The notes under the pieces: generated by a model
Told to the model about the DNA's origin: nothing
The model's database searches: none
The model's input: only the letters and a program-made list of their open reading frames with translations
DNA from: Symsagittifera roscoffensis
Lineage: Eukaryota; Xenacoelomorpha; Acoela; Convolutidae
Length of the DNA: 64,000 bases
NCBI RefSeq assembly: GCF_963678635.1
Contig: NW_026970721.1
Coordinates: 18,982 to 82,981, forward strand
Direction: 5' to 3'
Made by a program: the position numbers and the translations under genes
Shown here: positions 45,858 through 55,859 of the stretch, piece by piece
How positions within the stretch are numbered: the stretch's first letter is position 1
Layout: every line of letters starts with the position of its first letter

Positions 45858-48189
45858 AACTCTTTGACACAGGAGTGCCGAGGGAGGAAGGATCATCGAA
45901 CGAAACGGTGATTACCACCTTTGTGCCTCCTAACCTGGAAACACGCTTGGGGACGGTCCCGTCCGTCACGAACTATAGACAGCAGAGCTCCAGCGAACCA
46001 GGTCAAAGGACAGATGTTCAGGATCGATTGGGAGAAGCGCCGGTGAGGAGGACCATTCATCCTAGGAGAAGACTAGGACCTGTTAACCCAATGGAAGAGA
46101 CAACTAGCACGTCTAGATCAGACACGAGATCGGAGACGATAAGTACCAGTTGAGAGGATAGACGCCCGGATAGAGGCTCGTTGATGTGGTCAAGGTCCAT
46201 ACCATCTCCCTGGCATGTGTACAAGGACGAACTAATGAAGCTGGATCTCCAGAGGGTGAGCTTCATCGATGATGCCAGGAGGATGCTGAATGGAGCGAGG
46301 CTATCCGTCAGCAGATTGTACTCGATAACAGGCGTGGACTGGTTGATAGCCGCTAGCATATTTTTCAGTTCCACGACGGCCTTGAAATTTGCTGACCTAG
46401 AGGGACTGCCCTTTAATAACACAATGGGACCAGTGAATGCAAGACCATTGCAGGACGTGAGGTTCAATCATGATGAGGGGAATCGAGAAGAGAGACCGGG
46501 AAGATTTCTGACAACGAGGGCGCCGATTGGACAACATGTGAAGATGTTCAGGCAGGTGGCGACACCTCCTGGTCATGTGAAAGAAAGATCATACTCGAAA
46601 CAAGTGAGTCAGGATGGTGACGTCCAAAGATACGGCGGATTGAAAGCGATAAAGAAAGATGAGACCATCTTTGCCGCGTATGACAAAGCAGAAATAAGGA
46701 AGGCCAAGATCATGATAGTAGCAAATTCAGAGTTCGTGTATACTTCCAAGTCTCTGTTTTGGCCGTACGTTATAATGTTGGCAGCGGTCGATCTGGACCT
46801 ACTGCAATCGGTATCTCTGGCTATAGGGGTTCAAAGACAGACGTACATGAACCCAATCACGATTGTGTTTGCTGGCATCAATGACCATCTACACATTTGA
46901 GGTTTTCTGAGCAGTCTCAGAGATCCTACAACGGCAGAGAATGCTGTGTGGCCAGCGATAAAGGATATCCTTGAGTCAATGGGTGAAGTGGTGGATGCGA
47001 AGAAGGAGGGGTCGTTCACCAAGGTGACACCGAGAGTAGTATTCGCGCTGTCTCCGGGGTATGCATATCTCCCGGATGGACTGAAATTCGTGTATGCGAT
47101 CGTGATCTTGCTTTCGGAAGGGAAATATGATGTGATCATATCGGCCCCAAATCGCATGATAGAGATGGAAAACCTGAGACCACTCAGTGCTGAACTACCT
47201 GCGGTGTGGTCAGATATCTCGAACGCGATGAGAGGATTCAAGGACCATGCGCTGCACATGTTAGTATTGGATGAGAAGCTGGGGTTGGAACTGTCCAATT
47301 TCAGTCGACAGCTCAAACTTAAACCGGGAATATACGACGACCATCGATTGGTCATAGCGATGTCGATTGACTTATGGTTCCGAGCAATGGAAAAGACAGG
47401 TGAGAACGCGAGAAGGAAAAGTTCCCAGGAGACTAGAGCTCATTTGGAGGCGATGGTTTTGAGAACCAAATCGGAGGACAACCAGTGGCTACATCTAAGT
47501 CCTCGAGTAGCAGTATTGGGTGCAGATGCTTTTGAGCAAGGCCCCGTAATGACCACGAAGAACCGTGCCTACTTGTTAAAGGAGGTGAACCTGGTGGAAA
47601 ATGCTGAAAAAAATACAGCTGAGTTTGTGAACAGAATGTGCCAGATTACCCTGGAAACCTTCTGGACCCAGGAATTGAAGGGGGAAGAAGGCTTTGAACG
47701 GACAGATAGCATGCTGGAAGGGTTGGGAGCCGGATGGACCGCGTCCTTCTTGGCAAAAGTCTACCCGAAAGTCTCTCATTACTTGATAAAGGAATTCCTC
47801 CAAGCAGTAGTGGAAGTATCGATAGTGGAACTACTAGCCTTGTTCGTGACGTTTGGAGCAGAAAGTTTCGTGAAAGGACCGGCGGTGCTGCTCACCGAAG
47901 GAGTTCAGAACCTGCGGTTGGATGGGCTTCTAACATTGATTGCGATTACCCACGGAAACTTGGGAGGACTAATGAAGCTGACACGTTGTCCAGAGCAGAT
48001 GAGAGAGAGGGTGAGGAATTTAGACATGAAGAAAGCCACGGACTCGTGGAATAAGATAAGAGACCTGAGACACACTCTTATCCAGTATCTCTTACAACAA
48101 AATCGCTTTGGAACGGGAGAAGATGAGACAGACTATCGAAAGGGAAGAAGCTGTGAGACGACATGTTGGGGGCATGCCCTTGCTAACCG
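45499..48189 (+). repeat. tandem duplication unit A, copy 1 (2,691 bp)
   Basis: Starts ATCTCGAGAAGTTCGG immediately after the GSNN codons of the SGNH domain and ends ...CTAACCG at 48,189. The second copy follows directly. Both junctions share ATCT (45,499; 48,190; 50,881), a 4-bp microhomology. Length is a multiple of three. No difference between the two copies was noticed in the translated frames. Confidence 0.95.
45848..48189 (+). pseudogene. E2 accessory polyprotein, middle part, in unit A copy 1: RLG linker, domain X, SGNH-like region 2
   Basis: One frame from about 45,848, interrupted only by TGA at 46,151 and TGA at 46,898. It has a linker with ETRLG, DRLG and RRLG motifs; domain X (DDARRMLNGARLS, YSITGVDWLIA, GLPFNNTMGPVNARPL); then KIMIVANSEFVYTSKSLFWP, ITIVFAGINDHLHI, VFALSPGYAYLP, ISAPNRM, and YDDHRLV, which lie in the order of SGNH blocks I, III and V (G.ND and D.H visible). 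I infer a degenerate second SGNH-like fold. A ~250-aa helical C-terminal part (RLDGLLTLIAITHGNLGG) is unrecognised. The E1/E3 frame reads Arg where TGA 46,898 stands. At 48,190 the frame runs into the repeated SGNH fragment and stops at 48,235. Confidence 0.6.
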
Positions 48190-50880
48190 ATCTCGAGAAG
48201 TTCGGATGAGGAGGAAGCACTATGGAAATCGATGATGGTGTGCTTGTTTACTACTCTCTGGCAGAAGTTCAACTGCGCGGTACTGACCGTTTGCACTGTG
48301 CCAATGAATGCAAGGAGCTTGACAGCAACAGTGAGAAGGCACAGGGAGAAGGAGTGGTCAGGTGGAACAATATCTTGAGGAATCTCGCAAGTCGGAATGC
48401 CGCAAGGATGATCCTCATGGACATCGAACATGAGTTGAGAGCTATGGATAAGGCCAGGCTGACCACGGACGGCATCCACTTCGATAGTATAGAAAGACAG
48501 GCTTGGCTGAACAGAGTCTTCCATAGGGGTGGGATGAGTTGGAAGTAGAACTCTTTGACACAGGAGTGCCGAGGGAGGAAGGATCATCGAACGAAACGGT
48601 GATTACCACCTTTGTGCCTCCTAACCTGGAAACACGCTTGGGGACGGTCCCGTCCGTCACGAACTATAGACAGCAGAGCTCCAGCGAACCAGGTCAAAGG
48701 ACAGATGTTCAGGATCGATTGGGAGAAGCGCCGGTGAGGAGGACCATTCATCCTAGGAGAAGACTAGGACCTGTTAACCCAATGGAAGAGACAACTAGCA
48801 CGTCTAGATCAGACACGAGATCGGAGACGATAAGTACCAGTTGAGAGGATAGACGCCCGGATAGAGGCTCGTTGATGTGGTCAAGGTCCATACCATCTCC
48901 CTGGCATGTGTACAAGGACGAACTAATGAAGCTGGATCTCCAGAGGGTGAGCTTCATCGATGATGCCAGGAGGATGCTGAATGGAGCGAGGCTATCCGTC
49001 AGCAGATTGTACTCGATAACAGGCGTGGACTGGTTGATAGCCGCTAGCATATTTTTCAGTTCCACGACGGCCTTGAAATTTGCTGACCTAGAGGGACTGC
49101 CCTTTAATAACACAATGGGACCAGTGAATGCAAGACCATTGCAGGACGTGAGGTTCAATCATGATGAGGGGAATCGAGAAGAGAGACCGGGAAGATTTCT
49201 GACAACGAGGGCGCCGATTGGACAACATGTGAAGATGTTCAGGCAGGTGGCGACACCTCCTGGTCATGTGAAAGAAAGATCATACTCGAAACAAGTGAGT
49301 CAGGATGGTGACGTCCAAAGATACGGCGGATTGAAAGCGATAAAGAAAGATGAGACCATCTTTGCCGCGTATGACAAAGCAGAAATAAGGAAGGCCAAGA
49401 TCATGATAGTAGCAAATTCAGAGTTCGTGTATACTTCCAAGTCTCTGTTTTGGCCGTACGTTATAATGTTGGCAGCGGTCGATCTGGACCTACTGCAATC
49501 GGTATCTCTGGCTATAGGGGTTCAAAGACAGACGTACATGAACCCAATCACGATTGTGTTTGCTGGCATCAATGACCATCTACACATTTGAGGTTTTCTG
49601 AGCAGTCTCAGAGATCCTACAACGGCAGAGAATGCTGTGTGGCCAGCGATAAAGGATATCCTTGAGTCAATGGGTGAAGTGGTGGATGCGAAGAAGGAGG
49701 GGTCGTTCACCAAGGTGACACCGAGAGTAGTATTCGCGCTGTCTCCGGGGTATGCATATCTCCCGGATGGACTGAAATTCGTGTATGCGATCGTGATCTT
49801 GCTTTCGGAAGGGAAATATGATGTGATCATATCGGCCCCAAATCGCATGATAGAGATGGAAAACCTGAGACCACTCAGTGCTGAACTACCTGCGGTGTGG
49901 TCAGATATCTCGAACGCGATGAGAGGATTCAAGGACCATGCGCTGCACATGTTAGTATTGGATGAGAAGCTGGGGTTGGAACTGTCCAATTTCAGTCGAC
50001 AGCTCAAACTTAAACCGGGAATATACGACGACCATCGATTGGTCATAGCGATGTCGATTGACTTATGGTTCCGAGCAATGGAAAAGACAGGTGAGAACGC
50101 GAGAAGGAAAAGTTCCCAGGAGACTAGAGCTCATTTGGAGGCGATGGTTTTGAGAACCAAATCGGAGGACAACCAGTGGCTACATCTAAGTCCTCGAGTA
50201 GCAGTATTGGGTGCAGATGCTTTTGAGCAAGGCCCCGTAATGACCACGAAGAACCGTGCCTACTTGTTAAAGGAGGTGAACCTGGTGGAAAATGCTGAAA
50301 AAAATACAGCTGAGTTTGTGAACAGAATGTGCCAGATTACCCTGGAAACCTTCTGGACCCAGGAATTGAAGGGGGAAGAAGGCTTTGAACGGACAGATAG
50401 CATGCTGGAAGGGTTGGGAGCCGGATGGACCGCGTCCTTCTTGGCAAAAGTCTACCCGAAAGTCTCTCATTACTTGATAAAGGAATTCCTCCAAGCAGTA
50501 GTGGAAGTATCGATAGTGGAACTACTAGCCTTGTTCGTGACGTTTGGAGCAGAAAGTTTCGTGAAAGGACCGGCGGTGCTGCTCACCGAAGGAGTTCAGA
50601 ACCTGCGGTTGGATGGGCTTCTAACATTGATTGCGATTACCCACGGAAACTTGGGAGGACTAATGAAGCTGACACGTTGTCCAGAGCAGATGAGAGAGAG
50701 GGTGAGGAATTTAGACATGAAGAAAGCCACGGACTCGTGGAATAAGATAAGAGACCTGAGACACACTCTTATCCAGTATCTCTTACAACAAAATCGCTTT
50801 GGAACGGGAGAAGATGAGACAGACTATCGAAAGGGAAGAAGCTGTGAGACGACATGTTGGGGGCATGCCCTTGCTAACCG
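48190..50880 (+). repeat. tandem duplication unit A, copy 2 (2,691 bp)
   Basis: Second copy, offset exactly 2,691 bp. Its SGNH fragment lacks blocks I-III because the breakpoint lies just after GSNN. Its right end continues into unique coding sequence. Confidence 0.95.
48222..48548 (+). pseudogene. duplicated 3' fragment of the SGNH hydrolase (no GDS or GSNN)
   Basis: 108-codon frame matching 45,531-45,857. It carries only the C-terminal half of the domain with the D.IHF block, so it is presumably inactive on its own. It exists only because of the unit A duplication. Confidence 0.85.
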
Positions 50881-50983
50881 ATCTGAGCTTGGCTATGAGG
50901 ACCGATCCCTTAGCGTTGATCAGAGGAGCCGCGGAATTTGTGACAGTGATCTATGGACCAGCAGTCACGTTTGCGTTCCCTGA
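48539..50983 (+). pseudogene. accessory polyprotein middle part, unit A copy 2, continuing into the next gene
   Basis: Same content as 45,848-48,189 (RLG linker; domain X; SGNH-like region 2; helical C-terminus) with the same TGA codons at 48,842 and 49,589, so both stops predate the duplication. The last frame (49,637-50,983, 448 codons) overlaps the next ORF (from 50,799) in another phase. In the E1 copy at 63.6 kb a frame change also occurs here but in the opposite direction, so it is not a conserved programmed shift. Confidence 0.6.
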
Positions 50984-52688
50984 TGTTAAGGTGGAGGCGT
51001 ATAGGAGGTCGGTGCTGCACCTGAACCTCATATCAGCAGTGGACGGTAGTGCGCTGAACTGGTGTGAGCAGCACACATTGCGGGAGCTCATGAGTGAAGA
51101 TCTGTTGTTTGCGAGAATATCAGAGCCAGAAATGTCAGTCATCAACTTTGACGATCACTTCCGTGATCGTATGGGAGAAGTAGAGAGAGGGCACATCGAG
51201 GTGTTTCCGAAGCTCTGGAATCTGAGACCCTATGATAAAACGAATGGTGAAATAACCAGAGTTCCTCGTCTCACTGCAGCATATCACAAGGTGAGAGAAG
51301 AGACGAAAGACTGGGGTGATTACGAGAAGCTGCCGGAAGCAATCCCTAAATTCCCACTGCTAAGAAGGATGTTGCTCGGAGCAGTCTCCCTGGTACAAAC
51401 TCCGAGGTTGAGAGCATTTGAAACCAACGAAAGGAGAATAGGGCAATTCGTGGGAACGATGGATACATACTTTGTGGGAAGGAATGCCGCTGTGTTACAG
51501 TATACGCAATTTGCCTACACGGATCAAGCGACGAGGAGGCGAATAATCATCGCTGCGACTCCCAAGACTGGAGGATTGGATAAGGAGTGGTCGGGATTAG
51601 GCCTAGCGCCTATGAAGATGAGAGGCAGGACCAAACTGCCTGAGGCCTCCTTGATCCTGACTAGTGTGAAACCGGAGTTGACGGTAGGAGGAACGCTGCA
51701 GACGAGAACCTTCCTAGCACCCTTCGGCTGTGAGGAAATCAAAGTGGTCCATGGAGAAGAGGAAGATAGATCGACCGGTACACTGAACATACCGAAATTT
51801 CCGGAAGGAGCCGACACTGAAAAGCAAGGACCCTCAAGCTCGAAGAGGAATACGTCAGAAGGGGATGATGGACAGGGAAGAAGCCGTCAAACAGAAGAAC
51901 CCATGCAACAAGATGTAAGTCAAGCTGGTGGGGAAGACGACAGGGCATCGACAGGGGGAGTATCCAGCCTGGATTTCAATTTCCTCAGTGATTTTGAGAA
52001 CAACGCGGATAAGTTGGAGGTGACTGAGCCAGCAGATGAAGGCACTTCGACACTGGAGCCTCCGTCAGCCTTTACAGAAATGAAACAGAATTTGCCGGAG
52101 AGCAGCTCTCTGGGCAACACGAAAAATAACGAACAAAGACTCCTCCTCATGGAATCACCAAAGAGAAGAAGAATACAAGTCTCTGCAAGAGTACCTTTCT
52201 TGGGAACATTGCCCGTAGAAGATTGGGAAGTACATCACCGAGACGATGAGAATAGGACAGGATGTATATTGGACAGAGTGGCGTTCATGGAAGAAGTCTG
52301 GACAGTAGTTCAGAGCTATGGGACCCAGTCCATTTTGAAAACAAGTCTCAACCGACCATTGATGCGGGAAGTCCTTGACAAGCTTGATGAGTGTGAAGGG
52401 AGATTGAGTGAGTTGTTGATTGACTCAGCCACTCATGAAAGTGAAGCAAACTCTCCCATCAAGATGACACCGCAGGACGATAAAGGAGAGGTGGTGTATC
52501 TGTCAAGAACCAGGAAAGGAACGATGCGCTCGAAATTGGTGATTGATAAGATCAACGAGATGAAGATGAAGTTAGGCAGCAAAGTGAAGCCGAGGAGAGT
52601 AGGAAAGACGAAGGTGGATTCAGAGATATCGATAAAAGCTGTCAATTCAGCGAAAAGAAAACGAGTCGAAGAGGTCATGGATTTGTGA
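50799..52688 (+). CDS. accessory ORF D (629 codons), unrecognised; possible third SGNH-like region
   Basis: Longest uninterrupted frame of the window. The frame opens at a TTG; the first ATG is 50,814. N-terminal part: DPLALIRGAAEFVTVIYGP, FAFPDV, SVLHLNLI, VINFDDHFRDRMG (a D.H that could be an SGNH block V). Then a conserved globular part (LLGAVSLVQTPRLRAFETN, FVGTMDTYFVGRNAAVLQYT, TPKTGGLD), an acidic Ser/Glu-rich linker with a basic KRRRIQ, and a Lys-rich tail. The part before TGA 52,686 is in the same frame as the following ORF E, so D-E may be one protein split by a UGA. Homologous to 63,663 onward in E1. Function unknown. Confidence 0.65.
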   Translation: MEREKMRQTIEREEAVRRHVGGMPLLTDLSLAMRTDPLALIRGAAEFVTVIYGPAVTFAFPDVKVEAYRRSVLHLNLISAVDGSALNWCEQHTLRELMSEDLLFARISEPEMSVINFDDHFRDRMGEVERGHIEVFPKLWNLRPYDKTNGEITRVPRLTAAYHKVREETKDWGDYEKLPEAIPKFPLLRRMLLGAVSLVQTPRLRAFETNERRIGQFVGTMDTYFVGRNAAVLQYTQFAYTDQATRRRIIIAATPKTGGLDKEWSGLGLAPMKMRGRTKLPEASLILTSVKPELTVGGTLQTRTFLAPFGCEEIKVVHGEEEDRSTGTLNIPKFPEGADTEKQGPSSSKRNTSEGDDGQGRSRQTEEPMQQDVSQAGGEDDRASTGGVSSLDFNFLSDFENNADKLEVTEPADEGTSTLEPPSAFTEMKQNLPESSSLGNTKNNEQRLLLMESPKRRRIQVSARVPFLGTLPVEDWEVHHRDDENRTGCILDRVAFMEEVWTVVQSYGTQSILKTSLNRPLMREVLDKLDECEGRLSELLIDSATHESEANSPIKMTPQDDKGEVVYLSRTRKGTMRSKLVIDKINEMKMKLGSKVKPRRVGKTKVDSEISIKAVNSAKRKRVEEVMDL

Positions 52689-52703
52689 CAAGGTGATTAT
52701 CAA

Positions 52704-53729
52704 TTGCCTAGCATGGACAAAATGTTAACTGATGTAGCGATGGTGCCACCCATTCTCATGGCGGGAATAAAGTCAACAGGTTACAAGTCCAGAAGGAGTG
52801 ACCGCACTCTGACTGGAGCAATCTTGGAAATGGAAATACTCAGTCAATGTGGAGAGAGCACAATGAAAGACTTCACACCATCTCCCATGAACCACGGAAA
52901 GGGAAGTGTCGCAGGACAACTAGTACCAGTGGAGTATAACCGACTGACGGTGTCGGGGACGGTGTCAATAGATGAACCCGACGGTGGATACATGGAGATG
53001 TTAAAGTACCGAAACTCGGCTAGAGGGTATGTGATGGCTCTGGAAGACAAAAGTGCCATGGAGAATTATCTGGAGACAATGTTGCAAGGCACCACCCTCA
53101 AGCAGAAGGCGTACGGGAATTTAGCGTCGTCTGAGATACAAGCAGAAACGATGGAGCAGTTGGTGAGCCTTCCATGGAAAACAGTGGTGTTACGGTACTT
53201 CGAAGAAGAGATGAGGACTGTGCCAAGAATACACGCTCTCATGGCAGTACCTTACGTGAGAACCGAATTACAACTGAGGTTTGCCTGGCGCATGATGGCA
53301 TTGACTCGCGAAGAATATGATTCAGAAGAAAGGAAGAGGTCAAAAGAAGAGAAGGTTTTCCTTATGACGAACCTGAGGGATCTGATAATCCAAGAGGGAG
53401 CAGCAGTAGCGTGCGCGAAGCGGAGAGATGATCTCTGTTTCATTCGATTCATGATAGAGCAGATTTCAGTACCAGCATTGAACACCTGTGTCAAGATGCT
53501 GAGGGAGGGCGATGAGCGAGCAAAAGCCTTACTCTTGCTAGAAATACTGGATATGCATCAAAGCAAACCGATGAGGGTGAATATGAAAGAACCCGAGGAG
53601 TTAGAGCCCATGAGAATGATAGACGAAATCAGGAGATTTTCAAACAAGGAGCTGAGAATCACTAAAGAATCTATGGGGGCACTGCCGAAATCCAGTGAGC
53701 ACTGTGGACCGATCAAGAAGAAGTCGTGA
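52704..53729 (+). CDS. accessory ORF E (341 codons), unrecognised, unit B copy 1
   Basis: First ATG 52,713; upstream in the same frame lies TGA 52,686 and then ORF D. A mostly helical, mixed-charge protein (MEILSQCGESTMKD, EEEMRTVPRIHALMAVPYV, CAKRRDDLCFIRFMIEQ, LREGDERAKALLLLEILD) with a basic end. No signal peptide, TM segment or catalytic motif recognised. It ends at TGA 53,727, which overlaps the start of ORF F, one base back in phase. Confidence 0.6.
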   Translation: MPSMDKMLTDVAMVPPILMAGIKSTGYKSRRSDRTLTGAILEMEILSQCGESTMKDFTPSPMNHGKGSVAGQLVPVEYNRLTVSGTVSIDEPDGGYMEMLKYRNSARGYVMALEDKSAMENYLETMLQGTTLKQKAYGNLASSEIQAETMEQLVSLPWKTVVLRYFEEEMRTVPRIHALMAVPYVRTELQLRFAWRMMALTREEYDSEERKRSKEEKVFLMTNLRDLIIQEGAAVACAKRRDDLCFIRFMIEQISVPALNTCVKMLREGDERAKALLLLEILDMHQSKPMRVNMKEPEELEPMRMIDEIRRFSNKELRITKESMGALPKSSEHCGPIKKKS

Positions 53730-54544
53730 AGTCGTACAGCTACGTATCCGGAATCATAGGGATAGCGTACAACCCGTTCCTGAGTGAAGACATACGCGAT
53801 TGCTTCTTTGATTACGAGCAGGCAGTGTTGCTAAGATTCTGGACGTCGAGAATTGTAACGATTAAGAGCGCTACCAATCCGCAGATCAAATTGGGACTGG
53901 TCTTGGAAGAAGAGGTGACTGCACCTTCCGTACCAAAATCCGACGAGAGAGTGGAGTTTGGGTTGGGATTCTCAGATGAGTTAATGAGAACGAGCTTGAT
54001 GGTAGTGTGGGAACTGATGAGACCATCATGGTGTCCTAGTCTCAACGCTGACTCGATATTGCGGGCGACACAAGATTTGCAGAGGGAGCAGAATGCAGAC
54101 GGTAACCTGCGTGAACTTAACATCATATATAATGTGATGATAACGGCCTCTAGGAGCAACGGGGAAGACAAAGTGGAGTTGCGTAGTTGGGGTCCAGAAG
54201 ACTGGGTCAAACCTGGTAGCTGTCTGGCGGAAGTCTGTGGACTTGAAGGTCACGTTTGTGGAGGTTTGGATTGTGTGAAAACCCTAGAGAGACAACACAA
54301 GCAATTGACGATACTGATTGGGAATGTCGCGATGAAAGCAAGGACGGAAACGGAACTGATCGCGGGTTGCCATGGAGGAACCGAGGTGAATCTAGTGACG
54401 GCACTAGGATTCTACAGCATGTTTGGTTCTTTAGAGTCACTATTGAATCTAGAACAGAGACATGAGATGGTCACAGCCATCAGTGTAGAAGTGTTTCCAG
54501 GAGTTTTGCAAACTGAGCAGAAACACATAGGAAAATGGAGTTAA
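53726..54544 (+). CDS. accessory ORF F (272 codons), unrecognised, unit B copy 1
   Basis: Overlaps the end of ORF E by 4 bp (GTGA) in the -1 phase. There is no ATG at the overlap, so it is either reached by frameshifting or starts at an internal Met. It contains ITASRSNGEDKVELRSWGP, a Cys/His-rich EVCGLEGHVCGGLDC..LERQH segment that could bind metal, and GCHGGTEVNLVTALGFYSMFG. It ends in TAA 54,542, after which the same frame continues with ORF G, so F-G was probably once continuous. Confidence 0.55.
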   Translation: MKSYSYVSGIIGIAYNPFLSEDIRDCFFDYEQAVLLRFWTSRIVTIKSATNPQIKLGLVLEEEVTAPSVPKSDERVEFGLGFSDELMRTSLMVVWELMRPSWCPSLNADSILRATQDLQREQNADGNLRELNIIYNVMITASRSNGEDKVELRSWGPEDWVKPGSCLAEVCGLEGHVCGGLDCVKTLERQHKQLTILIGNVAMKARTETELIAGCHGGTEVNLVTALGFYSMFGSLESLLNLEQRHEMVTAISVEVFPGVLQTEQKHIGKWS

Positions 54545-54559
54545 GCGATCGAGGCGGAA

Positions 54560-55081
54560 ATGAACATCAGACACAGTGAGACTTAATGTAGACCATCAGG
54601 AGCACGATATTTGGTGGGATGGACATTGGCTCCAATGTGCAAGAGCAGGTACCCTGTGCATTTCGTAGCTGTGGATGTAAAGAGTACGAGAATGATCGTG
54701 GATCAAGCCTTCTCAGTGCCAAAGTGTGTGAGACTAACGAGAATGACCAAAAAATCTTACGAGTTGCTATGTAAGATGTTCTCAGCAGTTCCAGAGAAAA
54801 CAAAGGAGGAGTTGGAATCGATACTGGGAAGGAAGTTCATGGGATACGTGAGTGGGAACTTCAGTGACTTTGAGAGACAGAAACAGAGAGGATCAACCGT
54901 TACAGATTACAATACAGTAGACGAGAATGATGAAGTCCCCCGAGTGATGATGGAAATGGAAACATTACTGGAAGCTTCGGGAAAACGTAATTGGAGGAGC
55001 ATCATGTTGACACATGACGAGTTTTCCTGCCACTGCTTGCTGCAGACTGGTGGTATCCCGAGCGTAGTAATCTGGTGTTGA
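54560..55081 (+). pseudogene. accessory ORF G, unit B copy 1, broken by nonsense
   Basis: ATG 54,560 is followed after eight codons by TAA 54,584-54,586, where copy 2 has TAT (59,078). The remaining frame to 55,081 is open and otherwise matches copy 2 (LVGWTLAPMCKSRYPVHFV, KFMGYVSGNFSDFER) apart from an Asp/Lys difference near 54,930. Confidence 0.7.
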
Positions 55082-55172
55082 TCTGCGACTCTGGAGAGCT
55101 GCTCTCCATGGGTTTACCAGACTCATCACAGCCCATAACAATAGTGATAGTGGGAGTTATGATGGCGATACG

Positions 55173-55763
55173 ATGGCTGGAAGAGAGAACAATAGACAGG
55201 AAGCGCCAACGAGAGAACAGTTGCAGAAATTGGATCGTCTGAAAGATTTAGATCTTTTTGAGACAATGTGCAAGATTCTAAACATTCCGATGGAAGTGAA
55301 GAAGATATGGGCAAGAAGACGATTGATGCCATGGTTCAGAGCTAACATGACTGCATGGTTGTACGAATATGCTAAAAAGCATTTGTCGAAGCACGGCAGA
55401 GTGTACAGTGGATATCAGCTGGACATGGGAGCAGGAGCTTTCAAGCGAGCTTTCGTGACTCATCGCAATGCAGTGACCACCGCTGTGAAAAGAATTTCCA
55501 GGACAAGTGAACGTAGTGGAAAGGAGAAGGAAGAGATGTTGAAGGAAGATTTGGAGAGAAACGTCACGTTGTGTCTCCACAACAGCTTCTGCAGGAACAG
55601 AGAATCTAACGTGGATCCCCTACCTTGTTGCAAACAAAGGGTAGAAGAGCAGAAGTGTTGGAGGACTGCTTCCAACAGCGTCATAATAGCTAACGATGTG
55701 TTGCAAGACACAGAAACTGAAAGTGCAGAGTCAGTATCACAGGAGGAAAAGATGGAACATTGA
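55173..55763 (+). pseudogene. accessory ORF H, unit B copy 1, damaged N-terminus
   Basis: Matches the 3' 190 codons of copy 2 ORF H. A 10-bp deletion at about 55,179 with an AAG microhomology breaks the link to the upstream part, so this copy reads from a different local start. Conserved part: KIWARRRLMPWFRANMTAWL, GAGAFKRAFVTHRNAVTTA, a Cys-rich stretch, and an acidic tail ending MEH. Confidence 0.65.
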
Positions 55764-55810
55764 CAAAGGGTCGAAAGAACAAGGTGAAAAAAGAAAGAAA
55801 ATTAGAAGAC

Positions 55811-55834
55811 TTTAGAAGTTTTAGAACTTCTAAA
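55811..55834 (+). other. perfect 10-bp hairpin after ORF H (copy 1)
   Basis: TTTAGAAGTT, loop TTAG, AACTTCTAAA. It lies 45 bp after the ORF H stop, just upstream of the unit B junction. Possibly a 3' RNA element; function unknown. Confidence 0.7.
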
Positions 55835-55859
55835 CGACGAAAAGAGAAGAAACAAAGAA

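Noticed and set aside
46057-47355. Minus-strand ORFs of 136 and 174 codons, repeated at +2,691 bp
   Set aside because: They look conserved only because unit A is duplicated. The plus-strand frames match E1 protein, the minus ones do not.
47700-47960. Hydrophobic stretches in the accessory cassette as an env-type fusion protein
   Set aside because: No signal peptide, no clear TM anchor, no Cys-rich ectodomain; the segments look like buried helices.
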